Source: RBG-16-57-11 sp964503145
GTDB taxonomy: Bacteria > Chloroflexota > Anaerolineae > Anaerolineales > UBA4823
Reading direction: 5' to 3'
Length of the DNA: 64,000 nt
Assembly: GCA_964503145.1 (NCBI GenBank)
Contig: CAZCYV010000011.1
Location: 1-64,000 of the forward strand
Part shown: positions 36,447 through 44,722 of the stretch, piece by piece
Layout of the letters: each line of letters begins with the position of its first letter
How positions within the stretch are numbered: the stretch's first letter is position 1
Program-made: the position numbers and the translations under genes
The notes under the pieces: model-generated
Seen by the model: the letters and a program-made list of their open reading frames with translations, nothing else
Database searches by the model: none
What the model was told of the DNA's origin: nothing

Positions 36447-37124
36447 TTACGGTATGGGTTTGCCTGTGTATTCGGTCGCCACGCGCCTTGGCGCGATTCC
36501 GTCGAATACAATCTGGATCGTCGCCTGAGCCAGGCGCTCCCAATTCGGCTGTTCTTGCGGGCTTTCCAGCAATTGCAGAATGAACAGGCCAATCCACAGG
36601 CTGGTCAGTACCCGCGCCGTTGCCGGCACATCGAGGTCACGAAGCTGGCCGAGGTTTATTCGCATAGATAATTCTTTTTCCAGGCCATTCAGAGTTGGCC
36701 TGAGCAATTCCTCGGCATATCTTCGCCGTAGTTCAACATTTGCCAGGACCTCCGAAAGGATCGCCTGAAGCATGACCGAATTTTGGCTGACATATTCCTT
36801 GCGCATGTCCAGCAGCCTGGCAAAATATTGCCTGGCATCGCCTGAGCTGATCTGGATTGGGCCTGCTGCTCCTGGCACCAAGCCAGCTTGTGGCAACTCG
36901 TTTTCGCTCAAGCGGGCCAATATGGCAAAGAGAAGGTCATTCTTGGTTTCGAAGTAATTGTATAATGTGCCCTCAGCAACATCAGCCGCTTCGGCGATAT
37001 CCTTTGTGGTCGTCCTGTGGAAGCCGCGCTCGGCGAAGAGACGAGCAGCAGCATCCAGAATTTGTTCCAGGCGAGCGGCCATTTGGCGCTCGCGACGGGC
37101 AGGTTGCCCGCTGGGTTCAGCCAT
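36447..37124 (-). CDS. TetR family transcriptional regulator
   Basis: 225 aa repressor-type protein. The N-terminal HTH is clear: RLEQILDAAARLFAERGFHRTTTKDIAEAADVAEGTLYNYFETKNDLLFAIL. The helical C-terminal domain is divergent, as usual, and gives no ligand clue. AGGAGG lies 8 nt before the ATG at 37124. It has its own near-consensus promoter and a 36-bp palindromic operator immediately downstream of it, so autoregulation is very likely. The divergent EamA transporter gene starts 222 nt away and shares this region. The ABC exporter operon downstream is a second possible target, but no copy of the palindrome was seen before it. Confidence 0.92.
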   Translation of the reverse strand: MAEPSGQPARRERQMAARLEQILDAAARLFAERGFHRTTTKDIAEAADVAEGTLYNYFETKNDLLFAILARLSENELPQAGLVPGAAGPIQISSGDARQYFARLLDMRKEYVSQNSVMLQAILSEVLANVELRRRYAEELLRPTLNGLEKELSMRINLGQLRDLDVPATARVLTSLWIGLFILQLLESPQEQPNWERLAQATIQIVFDGIAPRRVATEYTGKPIP

Positions 37125-37143
37125 CAATGTGACCTCCTGGATT

Positions 37144-37179
37144 TGAGTGAGTGTTCACTCATAAGTGAGCACTCACTCA
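37144..37179. promoter_or_regulatory. Palindromic TetR operator between tetR and the EamA transporter gene
   Basis: A 36-bp near-perfect inverted repeat with outer arms TGAGTGAGTG and CACTCACTCA and inner arms TTCACTCAT/AAGTGAGCA. It contains several overlapping GAGTGA/TCACTC half-sites. It begins at the -10 box of the tetR promoter and ends 20 nt before the start codon, a position for autorepression. Confidence 0.75.
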
Positions 37180-37206
37180 TTTTATCAGTTCTGCGAGTTT
37201 TGTCAA
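37179..37206 (-). promoter_or_regulatory. tetR promoter
   Basis: On the minus strand TTGACA (37206-37201) and TAAAAT (37184-37179) are separated by 16 nt. The -35 is perfect. The -10 touches the palindromic operator, so bound repressor would block the polymerase. Confidence 0.6.
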
Positions 37207-37345
37207 GGGTCTTGGAGTCAAGAGTTAAGAAATCCGCCTTCACGCCTCCAGTTGAGAGATAAACATAGCAAGAAACGGGTCGCCAGAAGCAGCGTCTGGG
37301 ATTACAATGCATGGGTCATATTCGTAGAATGGGATATACGCCTTG

Positions 37346-38212
37346 ATGACCACTTCTCAAAAACCTTTGAAGACGCTGTTGATGTTGATCTTCTTAGCGG
37401 CGATCTGGGGCGGGTCGTTTCTGTTCATTCGCATTGCCGCACCAGCGCTGGGTTCCATTTTCTTGATGGCCCTTCGGGTGGCGCTGGCTGCTCTTGGACT
37501 GCTGGCTTATGCGTTAGCCCAGTCATCTTTGCCGGATTTTCGCTTGCATTGGAAGCATTATCTGGTGGTCGGAGCGCTCAACAACGCTATCCCCTTTGTG
37601 CTGATTGCCAATGCTGTCGTCGATCTGAACGCCTCGCTCTCGGCCATCTTGAATGCCACCACGCCTCTCTTCACTGCCCTGGTGGCTTCGGTGTGGATTG
37701 GGGAACGATTTGGTTGGCGGCGTGCCCTGGGTGTAGTATCTGGCATTCTAGGGGTCGTGATTCTGGTGGGCCTGAGCCCGATCCCGTTTTCCGACAAAGT
37801 GTTGCTTGCAGTGGCGCAATCCTTGTTGGCGGCGCTCTCTTACGGATTAGGGGCAGTGTACACGCGGACAAAATTCCAGGGCGCCAATCCGGTGCACACA
37901 TCGTTAGGTCAACTCAGCGGCTCGACTGTCTTGCTGATGCCACTGGCGGCGGTTTCACTGCCGGCCGCGTCGCCCACGCAGGTGGTCGTTTTCGCGGTTG
38001 TGGTGCTGGCTTTGCTGTGTACCTCCTTCGCGTATCTGATTTATTTTCGCCTGATCACCGTCGCTGGGCCGACCACCGCGGCCTCGGTTACTTTTCTGGT
38101 GCCCTTCTTTAGCATCCTGTGGGGGGTCATCTTCTTGCATGAGCCGCTTAGTGCGGGGATGTTCCTAGGATTGGGTGTGATCTTGGGAAGCGTGGGTTTG
38201 GTGATCAGCTAG
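37346..38212 (+). CDS. EamA/DMT family transporter
   Basis: 288 aa permease with about ten predicted helices in two EamA repeats. The first starts LLMLIFLAAIWGGSFLFIRIAAPALG with the typical WGGSF motif; the second contains ALSYGLGAVYTRTKF and ends with VPFFSILWGVIFLHEPLSAGMFLGLGVILGSVGLVI. Family members export amino acids, nucleosides or drugs; the substrate is unknown. The ATG at 37346 directly follows an in-frame TTG. The gene is divergent from tetR and could be controlled through the palindrome at 37144-37179. Confidence 0.88.
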   Translation: MTTSQKPLKTLLMLIFLAAIWGGSFLFIRIAAPALGSIFLMALRVALAALGLLAYALAQSSLPDFRLHWKHYLVVGALNNAIPFVLIANAVVDLNASLSAILNATTPLFTALVASVWIGERFGWRRALGVVSGILGVVILVGLSPIPFSDKVLLAVAQSLLAALSYGLGAVYTRTKFQGANPVHTSLGQLSGSTVLLMPLAAVSLPAASPTQVVVFAVVVLALLCTSFAYLIYFRLITVAGPTTAASVTFLVPFFSILWGVIFLHEPLSAGMFLGLGVILGSVGLVIS

Positions 38213-38354
38213 CGATAGTTCATACTCTGCCTGAGCGGTTGCGCTGTGAGGTATTAAGCTTAAGGTGCGGCTATTCGCCGATCAGATACATGGAGGCCAC
38301 AAGAATTAAGTCACTCACTATACTGGAATATTTACACCTTAATAGTCTGATAAA

Positions 38355-38384
38355 TTGACAAAACCCTGCTCGGTGGTGTATTAT
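38355..38384 (+). promoter_or_regulatory. Near-consensus promoter for the Rieske ferredoxin gene
   Basis: TTGACA (38355-38360) and TATTAT (38379-38384) are separated by 18 nt, giving a leader of about 30 nt before the ATG at 38422. Confidence 0.65.
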
Positions 38385-38421
38385 TTGATCGAGTAAATAT
38401 CTTCCAGTCTAAGGAGGCCAA

Positions 38422-38736
38422 ATGAGCGAAGAGCTGCAACCCAATGAGTTTTTGGTCAGCGAGATCCAACCGGGGCAGATCGGCTTGGTGGAAGTGGACT
38501 ATGAAGAGGTGGCGGTGTACAACGTGGACGGGACTTTCTACGCCACGCATAACGCCTGCACCCATGCCGAAGGGCCGTTGAATACCGGGACTTTGCGCGG
38601 CAAAGAGGCAATTTGCCCCTGGCATGACTCGTGCTTCGATGTGACCAACGGTCAGGTCACTTGCGGGCCGGCGACCGAGCCGCTCAAGACTTACCGCGTC
38701 GTCATCGAAGGAGAAATCGGCAGAGTCTTAGAGTAA
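38422..38736 (+). CDS. Rieske-type [2Fe-2S] ferredoxin
   Basis: 104 aa small soluble electron carrier. The Rieske cluster ligands are complete: C46-T-H48 (NACTHAEGPLNTG) and C65-P-W-H68 (ICPWHDSCFDV). The protein resembles the ferredoxin components of aromatic dioxygenases and the NirD small subunit. AAGGAGG precedes the ATG and a near-consensus promoter lies upstream, so it is probably well expressed as a single-gene transcript. No partner oxygenase or reductase is adjacent, so its redox partner is unknown. Confidence 0.92.
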   Translation: MSEELQPNEFLVSEIQPGQIGLVEVDYEEVAVYNVDGTFYATHNACTHAEGPLNTGTLRGKEAICPWHDSCFDVTNGQVTCGPATEPLKTYRVVIEGEIGRVLE

Positions 38737-38737
38737 G

Positions 38738-38983
38738 TTAGCCAGACCAATTCTTTAGCATCTGCCTAACCGAACGATTCATTTCCAGGGAAAATTCGGC
38801 GGTGAACTTGCGGAGGTAGTTCATCTGCACGATGTTCAGCGCGCCGTTGGGGTATTCGCGCGGCTCGAAGGAATGCATCCCGAAGGGCAGATGATGATCG
38901 TTCAGTTCTTCGGCGCTGAAGCGGCGGTAGTGGTTGGTGTGCACGATATACCGACGATCAAGCTGGCGGTAAGAGTAAACTCA
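38738..38983 (-). pseudogene. Orphan C-terminal fragment of an unrecognised protein
   Basis: This minus-strand frame is open from a stop at 38981-38983 to a stop at 38738. It would encode about 80 residues containing SYRQLDRRYIVHTNHY, EELNDHHLPFGMHSFEPREY and NYLRKFTAEFSLEMNRSVRQ. The composition looks like real protein, but there is no ATG or ribosome site. A GTG at 38944 is the only candidate start, and the upstream part overlaps the end of the AEC transporter gene in another frame. The likeliest reading is the 3' remnant of a deleted gene. A short genuine gene starting at GTG 38944 (68 aa) cannot be excluded. The opposite strand is also open here but less protein-like. Confidence 0.4.
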
Positions 38984-39902
38984 CCAGGACGAACGCCCCC
39001 AGCGTCACCAAGGTGAACAACGACAATGTGTTCACGACGTATGCAGTCTCTTGCTCGCTGGCGTTCTTCATGAAGAGAGGAATGACAAACGGCGGCGGCA
39101 GAATAGCCATGGTCATCACGGCGGCCTGGGTGGTGCGGTCCAATCCAAGCAGGGAGTCGATCACCCACGAACTGAACAACAATCCTGCAGGCGCCCAGAT
39201 AAGCAGGCGCAGCAGCACTGTGCGTGCAGGTTTGAACAGCCCAGACAGTTGAACGCGTAGCTCAGAGCCGATGATCAGGGCGACTAATGGTGTCGTCATC
39301 CCGCCCAATAGTTGCAGGGTGGTCTGGATACTGGAGTACCACGCCTGACTCAGGAATCGATCGTACAATCCAGACTGGTTATACAGCACCCCACCCAGGA
39401 TCGCCAGAATGACGGGTGTCTTGAAAAAGGAGGCTATGGTGGCTGCAAAGCGCTGCCTGCCGCTGACTTCTTGCTGCAGGGAAGGCACCAGCACAAAAAA
39501 GACAAAGGTTACCTGCCCAAGGTCAACGAGACCGAATTTGTACAGGTTTTCCTGCCCATACACAGCCCCAAAGATTGCATAACCCAGCATGCCGGCTTCG
39601 AACCCGGTCATCAGATAGGGAAGGTAGCGTTGCTCGGACCAGGCTTTGGGTGTTGCGCGTCGACTGGTGATCAGCACCAGCAGACATGCGACGAAAATCA
39701 CCCCTGGGATGATCAGCAGGCGCGCCTCCAGGCTCACCCGAGCGAACGCCAGAAAGAGGGCGGCAGGCAGGGTCAGGTTAATGACCAGCTTTTTCAGCTC
39801 TTCCAGGGTCTTTGGAGACAGAAAATCCAGCCGACCGAGCAGGTAGCCGAGCAGCAGCAACAGTATCACAGGTACGACTTTAAAGAGCGCATCGAGGTAC
39901 AT
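38958..39902 (-). CDS. AEC (auxin efflux carrier) family transporter
   Basis: 314 aa permease with about ten helices, starting YLDALFKVVPVILLLLLGYLLGRLDFLSPKTLEELKKLVINLTLPAALFLAFA, the typical N-terminal half of the AEC/YfdV family. It has the central VPSLQQ hydrophilic loop and the second half TPVILAILGGVLYNQSGL with GGMTTPLVALIIGSEL. Substrates in the family are carboxylates or unknown. The start at 39902 was chosen because the hydrophobic N-terminus begins there; the frame is open further to a TTG at 39935. It runs in the same direction as the corrinoid and methyltransferase genes upstream, but a strong hairpin lies between. Confidence 0.82.
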   Translation of the reverse strand: MYLDALFKVVPVILLLLLGYLLGRLDFLSPKTLEELKKLVINLTLPAALFLAFARVSLEARLLIIPGVIFVACLLVLITSRRATPKAWSEQRYLPYLMTGFEAGMLGYAIFGAVYGQENLYKFGLVDLGQVTFVFFVLVPSLQQEVSGRQRFAATIASFFKTPVILAILGGVLYNQSGLYDRFLSQAWYSSIQTTLQLLGGMTTPLVALIIGSELRVQLSGLFKPARTVLLRLLIWAPAGLLFSSWVIDSLLGLDRTTQAAVMTMAILPPPFVIPLFMKNASEQETAYVVNTLSLFTLVTLGAFVLVSLLLPPA

Positions 39903-39965
39903 CAGTGTTGAATCACTCCGGCTGTTTTGGCTCAATCATCTGTGGTTACCCCCTCATGCAATGTC

Positions 39966-39998
39966 GTTGTGTGCGGCCTGAAAGAGGCCGCACACAAC
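39966..39998 (-). terminator. Strong stem-loop after the corrinoid protein gene
   Basis: Perfect 14-bp arms GTTGTGTGCGGCCT (39966-39979) and AGGCCGCACACAAC (39985-39998) flank a 5-nt loop. The hairpin starts 13 nt after the stop of the corrinoid protein gene. It lacks a clear U-tract but very likely ends or stabilises the transcript of the long xylose/corrinoid operon. Confidence 0.65.
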
Positions 39999-40010
39999 GG
40001 ATGCGCCAGT

Positions 40011-40649
40011 TTATGCGCCCATCAACGACTTCGCCAGGGTTACTGCGCGACTGGCATCCGGCGCATAACCATCGGCGCCAATCTGATCGGCATAGCCCTG
40101 AGTGACCGGTGCTCCGCCGACCATGATCTTGACCTTGTCGCGCACGCCAGCGTCCTTCAGCGCATCGATGGTCACTTTCATATTCGGCATTGTCGTGGTC
40201 AACAGGGCCGAGAGAGCGACGAGATCTGCTCGACCTTGCTGAACCACCTCGACGAACTTCTCCGGGGCGACATCGGCGCCCAGATCGATGATCTCGAAAC
40301 CGGCGCCTTCCAGAAGCATGCAAACCAGATTCTTGCCAATATCATGCAGGTCGCCCTTAACGGTGCCCGCAACTACTCGCCCGGTCACTTTCACGTCCGC
40401 CTGAGCCAGATGGGGCTTTAATACCGTCAGGCCTGCCTGCATCGCACGAGCAGCAATCAGCATTTCGGGCACAAAGAATTCACCTTCTTCATAAAGCTTC
40501 CCCACCTTCTCCATTGCGGCAATCATGCCTTCGTTCAAGATTTGGGGCGCAGGTAGGCCCTGGCTCAGCGCTTTGCTCACCAGATCTCGCGCGCTCTCCG
40601 CATCGCCATTCATAATTGCGTCATAAAGGTCTTGTAGTATGGACTCCAT
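40011..40649 (-). CDS. Corrinoid (B12-binding) methyltransferase protein, MtaC/MtbC-like
   Basis: 212 aa cobalamin carrier. The N-terminal helical cap (about 1-85, GMIAAMEKVGKLYEEGEFFVPEMLIAARAM) is followed by a Rossmann-like B12-binding domain with the lower-ligand motif DLHDIGKN (His102), then SALLTTTMPNMK and GGAPVTQGYADQIGADGYAPDA. Such proteins shuttle a methyl group between a substrate:corrinoid and a corrinoid:acceptor methyltransferase. AAGGAG precedes the ATG at 40649. The gene lies 65 nt downstream of the URO-D type methyltransferase, the expected partner. No reductive activator protein is in the window. Confidence 0.9.
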   Translation of the reverse strand: MESILQDLYDAIMNGDAESARDLVSKALSQGLPAPQILNEGMIAAMEKVGKLYEEGEFFVPEMLIAARAMQAGLTVLKPHLAQADVKVTGRVVAGTVKGDLHDIGKNLVCMLLEGAGFEIIDLGADVAPEKFVEVVQQGRADLVALSALLTTTMPNMKVTIDALKDAGVRDKVKIMVGGAPVTQGYADQIGADGYAPDASRAVTLAKSLMGA

Positions 40650-40714
40650 GTTCTGCTCCTTTTCAGTTAATTGCGCACACCATTTGTCCAGTGCTTGCCG
40701 TTTCGAAAGATGGT

Positions 40715-41869
40715 TTATTTGTGATATACGCCGTATTCCTGGAGCGTTTCCCACATCGCCATGATGTTCTCAGGCGGTACATTGCCCTGGATGTTGTGAA
40801 CCGTGGCAAAGACAAACCCTCCGCCGGGGGCAAGGTCTTCGATGCGCCTGCGGGTGTCGGCGCGGACTTCGTCCGGGGTGCCATCGCCCAGGACGCGCTG
40901 GGTATCGACGCCGCCGCCCCAGAAAGTGACATCTTTACCAAATTCGCGCTTCAACTCGGCTGAGTCCATACCCGTGGCGCTGACCTGTACGGGATTAAGG
41001 ATATCTACGCCGATCTCGATCAGGTCGCCAATGACGGGTCGAATGGACCCACAGGAATGGAAGAACAGTTTGGCTTTGGTATGGGCATGAATGAAGTCGA
41101 ACAATTCTTTGTGCAACGGCTTGACAATTCGGCGATACATGGCTGGCGAGATGAGCATGCGGAATTGTCCAGCAAAATCATCCGCTTCACCTACAACATC
41201 CACGTAATCGCCGACCTCTGCCAGCGCCTTCTCCCAGTAGGCCATTTTCAGTTCCATCACTTTGCGCATCAGCGCTACGATTAGCTTTTCGTTGTTGACG
41301 AAATCGGAGAAGTAGTTGGCAAATCCACGCGTCCAGGCCGCCATTTCCATGATCCCGGCGCACAGGCCTCCCATGAAGACGCCATGCTGCTCCACTGTGG
41401 CGGCGTGCTGAGCGCGTTCCCGCATCCCAACAAAGCGCGCTGGATCCACCGGATCGGGCCAGTTGTAGTTTTCGATATCGGCGATGGTCTGAGCGTCCTT
41501 TAATGGGTGGTCGAACATGTCGTAATACCAGCCGCCATCCTTAGGCATGCGCCAGCCAATCCCCCACTCGTCGTAGAAATAGCTGTACCCTGGCATTTCT
41601 TTGATCTTGATGCGGAAGGCAGCCGAAGAGCGTGGTGCCACATCTCGCACGTCGACTTTCAAGCGCTCGCGCACATCGTCGTCCACGGCGACAATCTGCT
41701 GGAATATGTCCACGATGCGCGGCTCCACATCCGGCAACCCCAGGTATTTCCGCAGCGCGCGATATGACTTGTGGTGAATGCTGGTTAGAACGGTGGCGCC
41801 CAGATCGAACGGCACTCGGTCCGGCTCTTGATGGTTCAGCGCCATTAACAGTCTTTCTCTTGAGTTCAT
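40715..41869 (-). CDS. Uroporphyrinogen decarboxylase-family methyltransferase (MtaA/CmuA-like)
   Basis: 384 aa TIM-barrel protein of the URO-D superfamily. It starts MNSRERLLMALNHQEPDRVPFD, typical of the methyltransferase branch. The zinc-site motif FFHSCGS (H271, C273) and the C-terminal VHNIQGNVPPENIMAMWET match MtaA/CmuA-type corrinoid methyltransferases rather than heme-pathway HemE. It should transfer methyl groups to or from the adjacent corrinoid protein. The ribosome site AGGAGGTGAT is strong. It starts 74 nt after the xylulokinase stop, so it may be transcribed with the xylose operon. The methyl donor is unknown; a methylated sugar or aromatic is conceivable. Confidence 0.85.
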   Translation of the reverse strand: MNSRERLLMALNHQEPDRVPFDLGATVLTSIHHKSYRALRKYLGLPDVEPRIVDIFQQIVAVDDDVRERLKVDVRDVAPRSSAAFRIKIKEMPGYSYFYDEWGIGWRMPKDGGWYYDMFDHPLKDAQTIADIENYNWPDPVDPARFVGMRERAQHAATVEQHGVFMGGLCAGIMEMAAWTRGFANYFSDFVNNEKLIVALMRKVMELKMAYWEKALAEVGDYVDVVGEADDFAGQFRMLISPAMYRRIVKPLHKELFDFIHAHTKAKLFFHSCGSIRPVIGDLIEIGVDILNPVQVSATGMDSAELKREFGKDVTFWGGGVDTQRVLGDGTPDEVRADTRRRIEDLAPGGGFVFATVHNIQGNVPPENIMAMWETLQEYGVYHK

Positions 41870-41943
41870 CCGATCACCTCCTACTGATGATGGTATCAGG
41901 TTTGTATTTTGCCTTGTTCACCTTACCCGGCATGATGAAGGAG

Positions 41944-43500
41944 CTATTCGCCTAAGGCGTGGAAGGTGGGCTTGAGGGCGTGATACAGTCCCTGATATAA
42001 GGGATAAAGCGCCTGGTATTCCTGGGCTGCTTCAGGGTTGGGTTGGGTGCTTTGCATGGTTCGGATCACTTCCTGACAACCCTCTTGCACACTTCTCCAG
42101 TTTCCAGTTCCGACGCCAGCTAACAGGGCAGCGCCAAACGCTGCGCCTTCCGTTGTGTTCACTGTGACCAGTTCAGTGTTCAGCACATCGGACAAAATCT
42201 GCCGCCACAAGGGGCTGCGCGCGCCGCCGCCCGAGACGCGCACTTGCTCGATCTTGCTCTCTGCAAGCTGAATCGCATCTTTGGTTTGTGCCTGGCCTTC
42301 GTCGGCCATGCTCACGGAAGCCTGTTTGATCAACTCCATACTGTCTCGCAGGCCGAATGCGACACCCTCCAGCACCGCGCGCGTCATGTGAGCCTGGTTA
42401 TGGCGCACCGTCAGGCCGATAAAAGCCGCCCGGGCTAATGGATCTGGATGAGGGGTGCGCTCGCCGGTCAGATAGGGCAGGAAGAACAAGCCGTCGCTGC
42501 CCGGAGGAATCGCGGCTGCCGGCGACAAAAGATCATCGAAGGCTGTCTCGGGAGCCAGGGTATCGCGATACCACTGCAAGGAGCCAGCCGCCGAGAGCAT
42601 CACTCCCATGAAATGCCAGGCGCCAGGCACCGAGTGGCAAAATGCATGCAGGCGGCCTTGCGATTCTACAAATGGCCCAGGAGTGGTGGCGAACACGACC
42701 CCAGATGTGCCCAGGGTCAAGGCGGCGATGCCCGGCGTCACTGCGCCGACGCCTACCGCCTGCGCGGCCTGATCACCGCCGCCGCCGACCACGGGCGTCC
42801 CCGCTTGCAGGCCGGTTTCCATGGCGGCGGCAGCCGTGACTGTACCTGTGATTTCTGGCCCTTCATAGGTTTGCGGCAACCATTGGCGAGGGATATCCAG
42901 GATATCCAGGATCTCGTCGGACCAGTCGCGCCGTTTGAGATCGAAGAGCAGCATGCCAGCGCCATCGGCTTTATCCACGGCGTGGTCGCCGGTCAGGCGC
43001 AGGCGGACATAATCCTTAGGCAGCAAGATATGGGCAATTTGCGCATAGACATCCGACTCATGGTTGCGCACCCACAGGATCTTGGGCGCAGTAAAGCCGG
43101 TCAGAGCGCGATTTCCGGTGATGCGCAGCAGCTTTTCGGCGCCAACTTTCTGTGTGATTTCGTCGCACTCTGCGCCTGTGCGTTGGTCATTCCACAAGAT
43201 CGCTGGCCGGAGCACGCGCTCTTTTTGATCGAGCAACACCAGGCCATGCATTTGTCCGGTGAGCCCGATAGCGCCCACCTGTGCGCCGTCAACGCCTGCC
43301 TGTTGCAATGCCTGCCGGATGCTGCTGACTGCGCCCGACCACCATTCATGCGGATCTTGCTCCGACCACAACGGTCGCGGCGTTGACAGGCTCAATGGGG
43401 TGGTGGCGCTGGCGACTACCTGTCCTGAAGTATCGATGAGCAGGGCTTTAGCCCCAGTAGTCGAGATGTCAATACCTAGAAAGTAGCGATTTTGCGCCAT
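41944..43500 (-). CDS. xylB: Xylulokinase
   Basis: 518 aa FGGY-family sugar kinase that phosphorylates D-xylulose to xylulose 5-phosphate. The N-terminal ATPase motif is YFLGIDISTTGAKALLID. Xylulokinase-specific features are GLTGQMHGLVLLD and PAILWNDQRTGAECDEI. The catalytic Asp lies in VVGGGGDQAAQAVG, and the C-terminal FGGY signature region contains EQVRVSGGGARSPLWRQILSDVL. Length matches the family. GAAAGG precedes the ATG. It starts 16 nt after the xylose isomerase stop, so the two enzymes are encoded together and perform consecutive steps. Confidence 0.93.
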   Translation of the reverse strand: MAQNRYFLGIDISTTGAKALLIDTSGQVVASATTPLSLSTPRPLWSEQDPHEWWSGAVSSIRQALQQAGVDGAQVGAIGLTGQMHGLVLLDQKERVLRPAILWNDQRTGAECDEITQKVGAEKLLRITGNRALTGFTAPKILWVRNHESDVYAQIAHILLPKDYVRLRLTGDHAVDKADGAGMLLFDLKRRDWSDEILDILDIPRQWLPQTYEGPEITGTVTAAAAMETGLQAGTPVVGGGGDQAAQAVGVGAVTPGIAALTLGTSGVVFATTPGPFVESQGRLHAFCHSVPGAWHFMGVMLSAAGSLQWYRDTLAPETAFDDLLSPAAAIPPGSDGLFFLPYLTGERTPHPDPLARAAFIGLTVRHNQAHMTRAVLEGVAFGLRDSMELIKQASVSMADEGQAQTKDAIQLAESKIEQVRVSGGGARSPLWRQILSDVLNTELVTVNTTEGAAFGAALLAGVGTGNWRSVQEGCQEVIRTMQSTQPNPEAAQEYQALYPLYQGLYHALKPTFHALGE

Positions 43501-43516
43501 TGTCGGGCCTTTCAGC

Positions 43517-44686
43517 TTATCTAACGCCGAGCAGCAGGTCTACGGTAAGTTGATCCAGCCGTTCATATTGCAGTCCGCGCTCGGCCAGGGCGGGCACATC
43601 GAAGGCATAGGCTTTCAAGGCGTTAGCTTTCTCCCGGCTATATTTTCCGTCGAACGCTTCCATTGCTGGATCGCTGGCGTTGATCTCTGCCAGCAAAGCC
43701 TGAATTTCTGGATCCTGGTTGAACCGCTCAGCCTTTTCTTTCAAGATCAAATAGGTGCGCATACAACCACGGGCAAAATCCTTCACACCTTCATAATCCT
43801 CGGTGCGATAAGCATGAGCGTCGAAGTGGCGGCTGCCAGTGTACCCCACGTCTTCCAGGAATTTCACCAGGAAGAAGGATTGCTTCAGGCTCTGCGATCC
43901 GAAGCGCCAGTCCTGGTCGAAGCGCACGTAGTTCTGATCGTTCAAATCGATATGAAATAGTTTGCCTGCCTCCCAGGCCTGAGCCACAGCATGCAAGAAA
44001 TTCAAGCCTGCCATGTGTTCATGCGCCAATTCAGGGTTCAGCCCCACCATTTCCGGATGATCCAGCGTGGCAATGAAACCGAGCATGGCGCCTGTGGTGG
44101 GCAGGTAGATATCCCCCCGTGGCTCATTCGGCTTGGCTTCCAAAGCGAGCTTGAGATCATACCCCTGATCCAACACATATTCACAAAGAAAATTCAATGC
44201 TTCGCGAAAGCGCTTCAAACCAACAGCAGGGTCTTTGGTGGCGTCGCTTTCCACGCCTTCGCGACCGCCCCAGAAGACGTAAACCTTTGCGCCCAACTCG
44301 ACCCCCAGGTCAATGGCGTGCATAGTCTTCTGCAGTGCGAATTTGCGCACTTTGGGGTCATTGGAAGTAAAAGCGCCGTCTTTGAAAACCGGGTGCGAAA
44401 ATAGATTTGTCGTCGCCATGGGCACCACCAAGCCGGTCTCAGCCAGCGCTTTCTTGAACTCGCGCACGATCTGATCTCTCTCGGCTGGAGTGGCGTCGAA
44501 TGGGACCAGATCGTTGTCATGGAAATTGACGCCATAAGCGCCAACTTCCGCCAGCAAGTGCACCAGTGCTACCGGCGAAAGCTTGGGGCGGACGGAGGCG
44601 CCAAAGGGGTCGCTGCCGGTGCTGCCAACGGTCCACAATCCAAAAGTAAATTTATGTTCGGGCTTGGGTTCGTAAGGGTTTGTCAT
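43517..44686 (-). CDS. xylA: Xylose isomerase, class I (actinobacterial/Thermus type)
   Basis: 389 aa metal-dependent TIM-barrel enzyme converting D-xylose to D-xylulose. Active-site residues line up with the Streptomyces enzyme at a constant offset of two: H56 and D59 (NFHDND), E183 and K185 (LEAKPNEPRGD), E219 and H222 (NPELAHEHMAG), D247 (FHIDLND) and the late RHFDAHAYRT. The length of about 390 aa and these motifs place it in class I (group I) rather than the longer class II enzymes of Firmicutes and Proteobacteria. AGGATG precedes the ATG. It lies between the creatininase-family gene and xylB in the operon. Confidence 0.95.
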   Translation of the reverse strand: MTNPYEPKPEHKFTFGLWTVGSTGSDPFGASVRPKLSPVALVHLLAEVGAYGVNFHDNDLVPFDATPAERDQIVREFKKALAETGLVVPMATTNLFSHPVFKDGAFTSNDPKVRKFALQKTMHAIDLGVELGAKVYVFWGGREGVESDATKDPAVGLKRFREALNFLCEYVLDQGYDLKLALEAKPNEPRGDIYLPTTGAMLGFIATLDHPEMVGLNPELAHEHMAGLNFLHAVAQAWEAGKLFHIDLNDQNYVRFDQDWRFGSQSLKQSFFLVKFLEDVGYTGSRHFDAHAYRTEDYEGVKDFARGCMRTYLILKEKAERFNQDPEIQALLAEINASDPAMEAFDGKYSREKANALKAYAFDVPALAERGLQYERLDQLTVDLLLGVR

Positions 44687-44722
44687 ATTGATTCATCCTG
44701 AGCGGGTTTTTGAACGTGGGTT

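Noticed and set aside
38759..39011. Plus-strand frame opposite the orphan fragment with segments such as DIPTIKLAV
   Set aside because: No start codon or ribosome site, and it overlaps the AEC gene. The minus-strand reading has the more natural composition.
42448..43386. Long plus-strand open frame opposite xylulokinase
   Set aside because: Composition is His/Arg/Gln-rich with no motif, and it lies wholly within xylB, whose motifs are intact.
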